From: an uncultured bacterium
GTDB taxonomy: Bacteria; Actinomycetota; Coriobacteriia; Coriobacteriales; Atopobiaceae
DNA length: 21,870 bases
Assembly (NCBI GenBank): GCA_905215465.1
Contig: CAJMPT010000027.1
Location: 1 to 21,870 of the forward strand
Direction: 5' to 3'
The position numbers and the translations under genes are program-made. Of the stretch, positions 6,790 to 14,326 are shown piece by piece (within the stretch, counting starts at the first letter, position 1; each line of letters begins with the position of its first letter). Under the pieces are notes generated by a model. It saw only the letters and a list, made by a program, of their open reading frames with translations, did not search any database and was not told the origin of the DNA.

Positions 6790-7601
6790 TGCAGACTCAA
6801 ACCTCACAAACGCCCACCGGGGCCGAGTGCGCCAGGTGCGCCCTGGAGGCGGCCGAGAGCCGCATGGACGTCCGTGGCCTCAACCTATGGTACGGGGACT
6901 TCCAGGCCCTCAGGGGCGTGAGCCTCTCCATCCCCAAGAACCGCTGCACGGCCTTCATCGGCCCCTCGGGCTGCGGCAAGTCCACGCTGCTGCGCACGTT
7001 CAACCGCATGTGCGACTTCGTACCGAGCGTGCGCCACGAGGGCCGCGTGGAGCTCGACGGCATCGACGTCTTTGGCATGGACGCCTGCGCCCTGCGCATC
7101 CACGTGGGCATGGTCTTCCAGCACCCCAACCCCTTCCCGATGAGCATCAGGGACAACGTCCTCTACGGCCCCTCGTGCATGGGCAAGCTCTCGCGCGGCG
7201 AGCAGGACGAGATCCTCGAGCGCTGCCTCACCCGCGCCGCCCTCTGGGAGGAGGTCAAGGACAAGCTCGACCAGTCCGGCCTGGGGCTTTCCGGCGGCCA
7301 GCAGCAGCGCCTGTGCATCGCCCGCGCGCTTGCCACCAACCCCGAGGTCCTTCTCATGGACGAGCCCACGAGCGCCCTGGACCCCATCTCCACCGCCCAG
7401 GTGGAGGAGCTCATGGTGCGCCTCTCCCGCGACCACACCGTGGTCGTGGTGACCCACAACATGCAGCAGGCGACCCGCGTGGCCGACAAGACCTGCTTCT
7501 TCTACCTCGGCGAGCTGGTGGAGTCCGGGCCCACCCGCGACCTCTTTGCCAACCCCCGCCAGATCAAGACCCAGGAATACCTCTCAGGAAGGTTCAGCTG
7601 A
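6786..7601 (+). CDS. pstB: Phosphate ABC transporter ATPase PstB, second copy
   Basis: This is a second complete PstB, 271 residues from ATG 6786 (an adjacent in-frame ATG at 6789 is equally possible). GGAAGG lies 5 nt upstream of the first. Walker A GPSGCGKS is at 59-66, FQHPNPFP (the most typical PstB Q-loop) at 111-118, signature LSGGQQQR at 168-175, Walker B VLLMDEP at 188-194 and switch His at 224. The N-terminal 25 residues, with two cysteines (CARC), are extra compared with many PstBs. It overlaps the upstream pstB by 4 bp and phoU by 1 bp. All catalytic motifs are intact, so it is not a decaying duplicate. The two copies diverge substantially outside the motifs, which indicates an old duplication. 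Confidence 0.94.
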   Translation: MMQTQTSQTPTGAECARCALEAAESRMDVRGLNLWYGDFQALRGVSLSIPKNRCTAFIGPSGCGKSTLLRTFNRMCDFVPSVRHEGRVELDGIDVFGMDACALRIHVGMVFQHPNPFPMSIRDNVLYGPSCMGKLSRGEQDEILERCLTRAALWEEVKDKLDQSGLGLSGGQQQRLCIARALATNPEVLLMDEPTSALDPISTAQVEELMVRLSRDHTVVVVTHNMQQATRVADKTCFFYLGELVESGPTRDLFANPRQIKTQEYLSGRFS

Positions 7602-8293
7602 TGACACTCAAGACGCGTACCAAGTTCACGAGCCAGCTCCAGGCCATCCAGGACCACGTCGTCCGCCTCAAGGAGAAGTGCGCCGCCGACGTCCGCGCGG
7701 CGGGCCTTGCCGCCACCGGCGACCGCGGCGCCCAGGAGGGCGTCGTGGAAGGCCGCAAGGCCGAGGACCGCCTGCGCGAGTCCATCGAGGATGGCTGCCT
7801 TGACGCAATGCTCCTCCAGCAGCCCCTCATCGGCGATGACCTGCGCTTTGTCTCCGGCGCCTTCCGGATTGTGTCCGACCTCTCGCACATCGACGGCATG
7901 ACCCGCGACGTGGCGTTTCTCGTCGAGGAGATTCCCGACAAGGCCGCGGCCAAGTTCACCCGCGAGTTCGTGGAGATGAGCGAGCACGCCGCCTCCATGG
8001 TGGAGCGCGCGGTCGATGCCTTCGTGGAGCGCGACGTCGAGAAGGCCCAGCAGGTCATCGAGGCCGACGACAAGGTAAACTCCTTGTATGCCGAGTCGGA
8101 GGAGAAGCTCGTTGCCCTCATCCGCGACGGCAAGACCTCTGCCAAGTACCTCCCCGAGCTGCTCATGGTCGCCAAGTACTTCGAGCGCATCGGAGACCTC
8201 GCCAAGCGCGTGGCCGCCTGGGCCATCTTCCGCGTCACCGGCGAGCACAAGGTCGAGGAGAAGCCCAGCCAGGTCGCGGGGCTCGACCAGTAG
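7601..8293 (+). CDS. phoU: Phosphate signalling/transport regulator PhoU
   Basis: PhoU is a cytoplasmic all-helical protein that links the Pst transporter to the PhoR-type kinase and represses the Pho response when phosphate is plentiful. The 230-residue length is usual and two PhoU repeats are visible: residues about 60-110 (IEDGCLDAMLLQQPL, then DLRFVSGAFRIVSDL) and about 160-215 (YLPELLMVAKYFERIGDLAKRV). The second repeat keeps the metal-binding ERIGD motif. The first has DLSHIDG where DLERIGD is usual, so one metal cluster may be altered. The ATG overlaps the pstB stop by one base and has AGGAAGG 8 nt upstream. It is followed closely by the response-regulator gene, which fits a transporter-signalling operon. 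Confidence 0.93.
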   Translation: MTLKTRTKFTSQLQAIQDHVVRLKEKCAADVRAAGLAATGDRGAQEGVVEGRKAEDRLRESIEDGCLDAMLLQQPLIGDDLRFVSGAFRIVSDLSHIDGMTRDVAFLVEEIPDKAAAKFTREFVEMSEHAASMVERAVDAFVERDVEKAQQVIEADDKVNSLYAESEEKLVALIRDGKTSAKYLPELLMVAKYFERIGDLAKRVAAWAIFRVTGEHKVEEKPSQVAGLDQ

Positions 8294-8302
8294 GGAAGCG
8301 TG

Positions 8303-8995
8303 ATGGGAGCATCTGGCGTGGTCTACTACGTTGAGGACGACAAGAACATTCGCGAGCTCACGGTGTACGCCCTGGGCCAGGGAGGCATCGAGGCCCGCGG
8401 CTGCGCCGACGACGCCGAGTTCAGGCGCGCCTGCGCCGAGCGGACGCCCGACGCGGTCCTTCTGGACATCATGCTGCCCGACGCCGACGGGCTTGAGATC
8501 CTGGCCCGCATCAGGCGGATGCCCGGCCTCTCCGACGTGCCCGTCATGATGCTCACCGCCAAGGACACCGAGCTCGACAAGGTCCGCGCCCTTGACGGCG
8601 GCGCCGACGACTACCTCTCCAAGCCTTTCGGCATGATGGAGATGGTGAGCCGCACGAGGGCGCTCCTGCGCCGTGCCGGCCGCGAGCGCTCCCACTCCGA
8701 GAGCCGCTGCCTTTCCGCGGGCGAGCTCATGCTCTGGCCGGACCGACGCGAGGCCACCGTCGAGGGCCACGAGCTCTCGCTCACCATGAGGGAGTTCGAC
8801 CTGCTGGAGTTCCTCATGAGGTCCCCCGGCGTGGTCTTCTCGCGCGAGACGCTCCTGCAGCGGGTCTGGGGCTGGGACTTCGACGGCGGTTCGCGCACCG
8901 TGGACGTCCACGTCCAGCAGATTCGCGCCAAGTTGGGAGACCACTCCGACCTCATCGAGACCGTCCGCGGCGTCGGTTACCGCGTGCGCGGCTAG
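8303..8995 (+). CDS. OmpR/PhoB-family response regulator of the phosphate response (PhoB/PhoP-like)
   Basis: This DNA-binding response regulator has 230 residues. The receiver domain (about 5-120) has acidic residues E11/D12, phosphoacceptor D55 (LLDIMLP), T85 (LTAKD) and K107 (SKPFG). The winged-helix domain (about 130-230) includes LTMREFDLLEFLM, RVWGWDF, RTVDVHVQQIRAKL and the terminal VRGVGYRVRG, typical of the OmpR/PhoB family. The chosen ATG has GGGAAG 4 nt upstream; GTG at 8300 is an alternative adding one residue. It lies 9 nt after phoU and just before a histidine kinase gene, so it is very probably the phosphate-starvation regulator (PhoB in E. coli, PhoP in Bacillus). It is the best candidate to bind the repeats in front of pstS. 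Confidence 0.92.
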   Translation: MGASGVVYYVEDDKNIRELTVYALGQGGIEARGCADDAEFRRACAERTPDAVLLDIMLPDADGLEILARIRRMPGLSDVPVMMLTAKDTELDKVRALDGGADDYLSKPFGMMEMVSRTRALLRRAGRERSHSESRCLSAGELMLWPDRREATVEGHELSLTMREFDLLEFLMRSPGVVFSRETLLQRVWGWDFDGGSRTVDVHVQQIRAKLGDHSDLIETVRGVGYRVRG

Positions 8996-9004
8996 GCCGG
9001 CCGC

Positions 9005-10387
9005 ATGACGGCGCGCAGGCGGGGCGTCTCGCTCTCGCACAACATGTTCGTGGCCTTCGTGGCCGTGTGCACCGTCGTCGCCCTTGTGGTGACGGCGGCG
9101 TCCGCCTACGTGTACGAGCGGGCCTTTCTCGACGACGAGCACGAGCAGCTGGCGGGGGAGTGCCAGACCCTGGCGTCGTTGCTGGACTCCACGGACAACG
9201 ACGAGGAGGTCCTGGAGGGACTTTCGCTGGGCGGGCTGCGCGCGACCCTGGTGGCGCCCGACGGTCGGGTGCTCTTCGACTCCGGCGCTAACGCCGCGAG
9301 CCTGCCCAACCACGCCGCCCGCCCCGAGGTGGCAAGCGCCCTGGCCGAGGGCACGGGCTCCTCGGAGCGCTCGAGCGAGACCGTGGGCTACGTGAGCCTC
9401 TACGAGGCCCGGCGGCTGGAGTCCGGGGACGTGCTTCGCATATCGGTCGACCGGGCGGGCGTGGCCTCCTTCCTCACGCGCGACCTGGCGCTTCTGGCCG
9501 TGGTGGCGGTGTGCGTGGTGCTTGCGAGCTGGGGCGTCTCTCGCCTGCTGGTGAGGCGCTTCGTGCGGCCCATCCTGGAGATCGATGCCACACGGGCCGA
9601 TGCGAGCGCGCCCTACGAGGAGCTCGAGCCGCTGGTGAGCCGCCTAAACGAGCAGCGCAGCGAGCTTTTGGAGCGCATGAGCGCCATCCAGGACGCCGAC
9701 GACATGCGCCGGGAGTTCACGGCCAACGTGACCCATGAGCTCAAGACGCCCATCGCCAGCATCTCCGGGGCCTCCGAGCTCATCCGCGACGGCATCTGCC
9801 GCCCGGAGGACGTCCAGGGCTTCGCGGGACGCATCTACGACGATGCGCGGCGCCTCTCGAGCCTGGTGAGCGACATCCTCATGCTCTCCAAGCTCGACGA
9901 GACCGAGCGCGTGGGAGACCGTGCCTCGCTCTTCGGACCTGGCGAGCGGGTGGACCTTCTCACCGTGGCGCGCGACGTGGAGCAGCGGCTGTCCCCCAAG
10001 GCCGAGCGAATGGGCGTGACGCTCACCGTGGCGGGCGTGAGCTGCGTCATTCCAGGAAACGCGCGCCTGCTTGACGAGCTGGTGAGCAACCTGGTGGAGA
10101 ACGCCATCAGGTACAACCGCGAGGGCGGCCGCGTGCGCGTGTGGGTGCTGCCGCGCTCGGGCAGGCCCTCCATCCGCGTGTCTGACACGGGCATCGGCAT
10201 CCCCGAGGAGGCCCAGGGCAAGGTCTTTGAGCGCTTCTACCGCGTGGACAAGGGCCGCAGCCGCGACATGGGCGGCACCGGCCTGGGCCTTGCCATCGTC
10301 AAGCACGCCGCCGCCTTCCACGACGCCGAGGTCTCCCTTGAGAGCAAGCTCGGCGAGGGCACCTCCGTCACCGTCACCTTCCCCTGA
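9005..10387 (+). CDS. Membrane sensor histidine kinase, PhoR-like
   Basis: This is the partner kinase of the preceding regulator: 460 residues with membrane helices at about 14-36 and 160-182 flanking an extracytoplasmic domain of about 120 residues. A HAMP-like linker follows (RPILEID, 188-194), then the dimerisation/phosphotransfer domain with FTANVTHELKTPIASI and the phosphoacceptor His at 244. The ATP-binding domain has the N-box SNLVENAIRYN (361-371), G1 DTGIGIP (394-400), F-box FERFYR (408-413) and G2 GGTGLGLA (423-430), all intact. It starts 9 nt after the regulator stop with only a weak ribosome-binding site, suggesting translational coupling. By position next to pst-phoU it is PhoR-like; the extracytoplasmic domain shows nothing I can match to a known ligand, and PhoR kinases often read Pst/PhoU state instead. 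Confidence 0.91.
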   Translation: MTARRRGVSLSHNMFVAFVAVCTVVALVVTAASAYVYERAFLDDEHEQLAGECQTLASLLDSTDNDEEVLEGLSLGGLRATLVAPDGRVLFDSGANAASLPNHAARPEVASALAEGTGSSERSSETVGYVSLYEARRLESGDVLRISVDRAGVASFLTRDLALLAVVAVCVVLASWGVSRLLVRRFVRPILEIDATRADASAPYEELEPLVSRLNEQRSELLERMSAIQDADDMRREFTANVTHELKTPIASISGASELIRDGICRPEDVQGFAGRIYDDARRLSSLVSDILMLSKLDETERVGDRASLFGPGERVDLLTVARDVEQRLSPKAERMGVTLTVAGVSCVIPGNARLLDELVSNLVENAIRYNREGGRVRVWVLPRSGRPSIRVSDTGIGIPEEAQGKVFERFYRVDKGRSRDMGGTGLGLAIVKHAAAFHDAEVSLESKLGEGTSVTVTFP

Positions 10388-10423
10388 CAGTGGGGACGTT
10401 GCTTGCTGTCAGGTAAAGGGGAC
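10383..10423. repeat. GGGGAC pair with inverted repeat between converging genes
   Basis: An 8-bp perfect inverted repeat CCTGACAG (10383-10390) / CTGTCAGG (10406-10413) overlaps the kinase stop codon. Two GGGGAC cores lie at 10392-10397 and 10418-10423, 26 nt apart. A similar arrangement with 27-nt spacing is at 15455-15500. No T tract follows on either strand, so this is not a convincing terminator. Confidence 0.45.
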
Positions 10424-10433
10424 ACGCTCCCAC

Positions 10434-11918
10434 CTACAGGGGCTTCTCCCAGAGGTTGGTCCAGCCGGGGAGGTCGAGGCCGGGGTAGGGCATCCAGACA
10501 GGGCGGTGCTGCGTGAAGCCCTCTCGGGCGTAGAGGGCGTTTGCCTCCACGTTGGCGGGGCTCGTGTTGATGCGGACCACGCGGGCGCCTTGCTCGCGAG
10601 CCCGCCCTGCCGCGGCGGCAAGGAGCGCGCTGGTCACGTGCCGCCCGCGGGCGGCGGGGTCCACCGCAAACAGGTGGTAGCAGGCAACGTCTTGCTCCGG
10701 GAGCGGCTCCCAGTCGACGCAGCCCGTCCCGCGGCCGTGGCCGGGAAGCCAGCCGTCGCCCATGTCAGCGTCGTGGTCCACGAACACCGCCCCCAGGGGA
10801 GAGGCGCCCGCGCGCGGCACGCCCTTCTCCACGTCGGCCGCGTCAAAGGCGGCAAGGCCCTTGCCTGCGCAGGCGAGGTCTCGTGCAAGCCCCGCGGGCG
10901 GCCACACCCCCTCTGACCAGCCGCTAGTTCCCGGTTCATCGGTGACGTGCTCGTACATGCGGTCAAGGGCTGCCGCCCAGCTGTCATCGATGGGGCAGAC
11001 CACGACGTCCGCGGGAGGCTCTGCGTGGCGCGCCGCGTGGCGTCGGTCGTTCATGCCGATGGTTGCCAGGAGCTGGCGGCTCACCTCGTCGGGCGCCTCC
11101 TTGGGCAGGGTGTGCCCGCAGCCGGGCACCACGTAGGTTCGGGCGCCTGGGATGGCGTCGGCGATGCGCTTGGTCTCCTTGGGAAGGATGCAGTCGAACT
11201 CGCCCGCCATGACGGTGACTGGGCACCTGATGGAGCCAAGGGACGCGGCCTCTATCTGCGGCTGGTCCACCATGAGCTGGAGGAGCTCGGCGATCCGGCC
11301 CGCCTCGGCGGGGGAGGGCACGGCGTTGCCGTCGGAGTCAAAGGCGCCCTCGTGGCCGTGGGCGGCCCAGGCGGCGTTTGCCGCGGCGGCCCCCTCCATC
11401 CAGCGCTGGTCCTCCTCGGAGAGGCCCTGCGGCGTTAGGTTTGCTCCCACGGCCGTGAGCGTGAGCACGTGAGGCGCCCAGTCTCGTGCGAGGAGAAGTC
11501 CCAGGATGGCTCCATCGGAGAAGCCCAGCACGTGGCACTGGCAGACGCCAAGGCGCATCATGACCTCGCGCGCGTCGGCAGCCATGAGGTCGTAGGAGAG
11601 CGGCGCGGTTCCGCGGGTCGACTCGCCCTGGGCGCGCGAGTCGACGGCCACGACGGAGCGCCCGGTGGCCACCACGGCGTCGATGGTGGGGCCAAAGATG
11701 CCGTGCTCCTCTCCATTGCCGTGCAGCATGAGCACGGGCGGAACGTGCGGGTCCACGCCAAAGGGGGTCCCGGGCACGTCCCGGACGCCGTGCGGCGCAT
11801 AGACGTAGGCGGCGATGGTCGCCCCGTCCTCGCAGGGCACGTCGACGCGGCAGACGAGGTTGGCGTGCGGTCGCTCGTAGGGGCGCGGCACGTGGACGGG
11901 CGGGGGAGTGACGGTCAT
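10434..11918 (-). CDS. Alpha/beta-hydrolase fused to GNAT N-acetyltransferase
   Basis: This 494-residue protein has two domains. Residues about 15-288 form an alpha/beta-hydrolase: oxyanion-hole motif LHGNGEEHG (65-73), nucleophile elbow GFSDG with Ser134, acid D242 (GEFDCILP) and catalytic H269 (GCGHTLP). Residues about 305-494 form a GNAT acetyltransferase with the acetyl-CoA loop AARGRHVTSALL (422-433) and the closing INTSPANVEANALYAREGF segment. The open frame extends upstream to 12026, but ATG 11918 has GGAAG 4 nt upstream and matches where the hydrolase fold begins. The substrates cannot be told; such hydrolases cleave esters, amides or lactones. It is a single-gene unit convergent with the phoR-like gene. 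Cytoplasmic, with no signal peptide. Domain calls are confident; a joint pathway for the two activities is not established. Confidence 0.85.
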   Translation of the reverse strand: MTVTPPPVHVPRPYERPHANLVCRVDVPCEDGATIAAYVYAPHGVRDVPGTPFGVDPHVPPVLMLHGNGEEHGIFGPTIDAVVATGRSVVAVDSRAQGESTRGTAPLSYDLMAADAREVMMRLGVCQCHVLGFSDGAILGLLLARDWAPHVLTLTAVGANLTPQGLSEEDQRWMEGAAAANAAWAAHGHEGAFDSDGNAVPSPAEAGRIAELLQLMVDQPQIEAASLGSIRCPVTVMAGEFDCILPKETKRIADAIPGARTYVVPGCGHTLPKEAPDEVSRQLLATIGMNDRRHAARHAEPPADVVVCPIDDSWAAALDRMYEHVTDEPGTSGWSEGVWPPAGLARDLACAGKGLAAFDAADVEKGVPRAGASPLGAVFVDHDADMGDGWLPGHGRGTGCVDWEPLPEQDVACYHLFAVDPAARGRHVTSALLAAAAGRAREQGARVVRINTSPANVEANALYAREGFTQHRPVWMPYPGLDLPGWTNLWEKPL

Positions 11919-11977
11919 GAGGCTTCCGATCTTGCTTGTTGGCGGGACCCAATGGTCCGCCAATACGTTTTGGGTTC

Positions 11978-12096
11978 GCGGTTTACGATACCGCTCCGGG
12001 CCCGCCGGAGAAACCGCAGGTAACACAATCGACTCGTCCCGGCGCGGCGAGAAGATCGCACTCCTGCGAACCCAATTCGGTTTGCGAATTGGGTTC
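11978..12096. repeat. Palindrome-rich spacer with GAACCCA motifs
   Basis: The 308-nt gap between the hydrolase-GNAT gene and metG holds no credible gene. It has a compound hairpin: GCGGTTT (11978-11984) with AAACCGC (12011-12017) around CTCCGG (11994-11999) / CCGGAG (12005-12010). It also has a perfect 12-bp inverted repeat GAACCCAATTCG (12068-12079) / CGAATTGGGTTC (12085-12096) with a 5-nt loop. TGGGTTC occurs again at 11971-11977, and a degenerate GAACCCAAATCGCGATTTTG at 12188-12207 includes a perfect 12-bp palindrome. A near-palindrome GGCGGGACC..GGTCCGCC lies at 11941-11961. Confidence 0.6.
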
Positions 12097-12148
12097 AGGT
12101 CCCGCGCGCTTCTCGGCTTGCCTTGTACGTCCCTAGGCTCTGGCCAGC

Positions 12149-12183
12149 AAAAATGCCGGGACGCCCTTGCGAGCGCCCCGGCA
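12149..12183 (-). terminator. Rho-independent terminator of metG
   Basis: Read on the minus strand, TGCCGGGGCG pairs with CGTCCCGGCA (one G:T) around a 10-nt loop, and is followed directly by TTTTT (plus-strand AAAAA at 12149-12153). It begins 43 nt after the metG stop codon. Confidence 0.8.
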
Positions 12184-12226
12184 CCTCGAACCCAAATCGC
12201 GATTTTGCCCGTCTGAGGAGGCGGCC

Positions 12227-14257
12227 CTACTTCTTCTTGACCTGCGAGGGGTGCTTCTCGAAGAAGTCAAAGCGCGGCGGCAGCGGCACGATGGCGTGCT
12301 CTACCGGCGTCTGGCCGAGCGCTGCGGCCAGCTCGACGGGGCCGTCGAAGGCGTGCTTCCAGCTGAAGAAATCCTCGGCGCCAAAGCCCATGTGCTCGCA
12401 GATTTTCTCGCAGCCGCTGGGCACGGCGGGGTGCATGAGCAGCGTGACGGTGCGCAGGGCGCAGAAGGCGTCGGCCAGGGCCTGCTCGTAGGCGGCGTCG
12501 TCCCCCTTTGCGGCCTTGGAGGCGTCGTCCCAGCGCTTGTTCTCCTGGCGGCAGAGCTCCTCGGCCACGGCCAGGGCGCCGTGGGCGTCAAAGCCGTGCG
12601 CCAGGCGCTCGAACTCCAGCGTGGCCCTGCGGCACGTCTCCATGACCTCGGCGTGCGGGGCCACCTGCGGCAGGTGCGCGTCGCAGACGTTTGCCGCGCC
12701 GTAGAAGCAGCTGCGGGCCAGGCGGTTGAAGATGTTGGTCAGGAACGCGGACTCCTTGAGCGCCGGGTCCACGATGCGCGGGTCGTCCTTGACCAGCACC
12801 TCCTCGCCGGTCTTCTTGTCCTTGTGCGAGACGGACGTGTCAAACGGCTTTGGGTTGAACGAGACTGCCTTCTGGTCCAGGCCCAGGGAGAGCCAGTGGG
12901 CGCGCAGCTGCTCGGGCGTGTAGGCGTCCAGGAGCTCGGCGGCCATCGGCGGCTTGATGGCGCCGGAGCTGGAGGCCTTCTTGTTCATGAACAGGATGTG
13001 GTAGTTGGCGATGGGCGTGTCCTGAACGAGGCCCCAGCCCAGCGCGTCCCACAGGGCCGGCTGCGCCACGCAGTAGAAGTAGATGTTGTCCTGGCCGATG
13101 AACTGGTAGACGCGGGCATCCTCGCTGCACCACCAGTCGCGCCAGTCATCCGTGGAGAAGCGCGTGCCGCCGGCCTGGGCGTCCAGGTCAAGGGCGGTCT
13201 GGGTGAAGCTGATGGGGGCCCAGAGGCTCTCGGGCCAGCACCAGACGGTGAGGCCGGAGGCACCGTCCATCTCGGGCGCGGGCACGCCCCAGTCGATGTT
13301 GCCGGTGATGCGGAAGGGCAGCAGGCACTTGCCGGTGCGGAAGCGCACGCCGGCGCCCTCGAGCACCTCGCGGGCCTCGTCGCGGGCCTCCCAGTCTGCG
13401 AAGGTGACCGAGAAGGACTGCTGGTTGCCTTCGGGCTCGGTGACGGTGTGGGCGGGAAGCTTCTCCTTGCAGGCGTCGAAGCCCTCGCGGAACTTGTTCT
13501 GGATGTAGATCACCGGGTCAACCAGGGATTCGCGCACCGTCTTGGTCACGATGGCGCGGACCTGCGGGTCTGCGTCCCACTCGTCCATGAGGGCCTCGAG
13601 CTCGGGGCGGAAGGTCGGCAGGTCGAAGTACCAGTTGTCAACGGGGCGCAGCTCGGGCGTGGTGCCGGTGAGCTGAGACACGGGAGCGATGAGCTCCTCG
13701 GGGTCAAACTGGTGGCCGAGGTCGCACTCGTCGGCGTAGGCCTTCTCGGACTTGCAGCCGCGGACGGGGCAGCGGCCCTTGACCTGGCGCCCGTTGAGGA
13801 AGGTGCCGGCCTTCACGTCGTAGAACTGGCGCGTGGAGCGCTTGACGAGGTAGCCGCGCTCGTAGAGGCGCTCGAGGACCTCGGCGGTGAGCCTGTGGTG
13901 GTGGCTGCGCGCAGGCTCCAGCCCGGAGCCCTCGAAGAGGTCGAGGCTGATCTCGTAGGAGTCGAGCGCCGCCTTCTGCGCGTCGTGGTTGGACCGCACG
14001 TAGTCGGTGATAGTGCCCTCGTAGCCCTCCTCCTCGACTTTCTTGCGGTAGCCCTCCATGATGGGGGAGCCGTAGCAGTCCGTGCCCGAGACGAAGATGA
14101 CGTTCTCGCGGCCGATGCGGTCGCGCAGGAAACGGGCAAAGAAGTCGGCGGGCACGAAGACGCCGCCGATGTGGCCGAAGTGCAGGTTCTTGTTTCCGTA
14201 CGGCATGCCGCCGGTGATGACGGCGCGCGCCGGGAAGCTCGGGCGTGAGTCAGGCAT
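12227..14257 (-). CDS. metG: Methionyl-tRNA synthetase with variant KMSKS motif
   Basis: This class I synthetase charges tRNA-Met with methionine using ATP; 676 residues. The N-terminal catalytic core has PYGNKNLHFGHIGG with the HIGH-type motif HFGH at 26-29. The zinc knuckle follows with C163, C168, C178 and H182 (CPVRGC, AYADECDLGH). The expected KMSKS loop reads KKASSSG at 426-432, so only the first Lys and one Ser are obviously kept. The helical anticodon-binding domain follows (about 480-640). There is no C-terminal tRBD/EMAP-like domain. The start ATG has AGGAG 5 nt upstream. An extended -10 is seen at 14297-14305 and a terminator after the gene, so it is probably monocistronic. A related class of synthetase-like proteins is sometimes annotated only as class I tRNA ligase; whether this is the only MetRS in the genome cannot be seen here. 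Confidence 0.86.
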   Translation of the reverse strand: MPDSRPSFPARAVITGGMPYGNKNLHFGHIGGVFVPADFFARFLRDRIGRENVIFVSGTDCYGSPIMEGYRKKVEEEGYEGTITDYVRSNHDAQKAALDSYEISLDLFEGSGLEPARSHHHRLTAEVLERLYERGYLVKRSTRQFYDVKAGTFLNGRQVKGRCPVRGCKSEKAYADECDLGHQFDPEELIAPVSQLTGTTPELRPVDNWYFDLPTFRPELEALMDEWDADPQVRAIVTKTVRESLVDPVIYIQNKFREGFDACKEKLPAHTVTEPEGNQQSFSVTFADWEARDEAREVLEGAGVRFRTGKCLLPFRITGNIDWGVPAPEMDGASGLTVWCWPESLWAPISFTQTALDLDAQAGGTRFSTDDWRDWWCSEDARVYQFIGQDNIYFYCVAQPALWDALGWGLVQDTPIANYHILFMNKKASSSGAIKPPMAAELLDAYTPEQLRAHWLSLGLDQKAVSFNPKPFDTSVSHKDKKTGEEVLVKDDPRIVDPALKESAFLTNIFNRLARSCFYGAANVCDAHLPQVAPHAEVMETCRRATLEFERLAHGFDAHGALAVAEELCRQENKRWDDASKAAKGDDAAYEQALADAFCALRTVTLLMHPAVPSGCEKICEHMGFGAEDFFSWKHAFDGPVELAAALGQTPVEHAIVPLPPRFDFFEKHPSQVKKK

Positions 14258-14290
14258 GAAATCTCCTAAGCCAGCTGGTTGACGCTAAAC

Positions 14291-14319
14291 CTGCCAATTA
14301 TCACACAGTGGGGTAGCAT
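14291..14319 (+). promoter_or_regulatory. Possible promoter for the metallopeptidase-queH pair (leaderless)
   Basis: CTGCCA (14291-14296, 4/6 to TTGACA) and TAGCAT (14314-14319, 4/6 to TATAAT) are separated by 17 nt. Transcription would start at about 14326-14327, directly at the chosen ATG, predicting a leaderless mRNA. Confidence 0.35.
14297..14305 (-). promoter_or_regulatory. Extended -10 promoter element for metG
   Basis: On the minus strand the sequence TGTGATAAT is an extended -10 (TGN plus GATAAT), about 40 nt upstream of the metG ATG. No convincing -35 accompanies it, which is usual for extended -10 promoters. It overlaps the divergent promoter proposed for the next gene. Confidence 0.4.
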
Positions 14320-14326
14320 GCTGGGT

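Noticed and set aside
4153..6807. Long minus-strand open frames opposite pstC, pstA and pstB.
   Set aside because: Composition (His/Asp/Gly/Arg repeats) and the lack of any motif mark them as antisense shadows of well-supported genes.
11919..12026. Extension of the hydrolase-GNAT frame upstream to 12026.
   Set aside because: The extra 36 residues run through palindromic spacer DNA and show no hydrolase homology; ATG 11918 has a ribosome-binding site.
12020..12106. GGTTCAGGTCCC near 12093 resembles a tRNA T-arm.
   Set aside because: No acceptor stem, D-arm or anticodon arm can be built around it, the T-stem does not pair, and the T-loop A58 is missing. It belongs to the palindromic spacer.
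12167..14248. A 693-codon open frame on the plus strand opposite metG.
   Set aside because: It mirrors metG codons, is rich in Gly/Val/Leu/Ala/Arg without any domain, and metG has motifs, ribosome-binding site and terminator. It is a GC-bias shadow.
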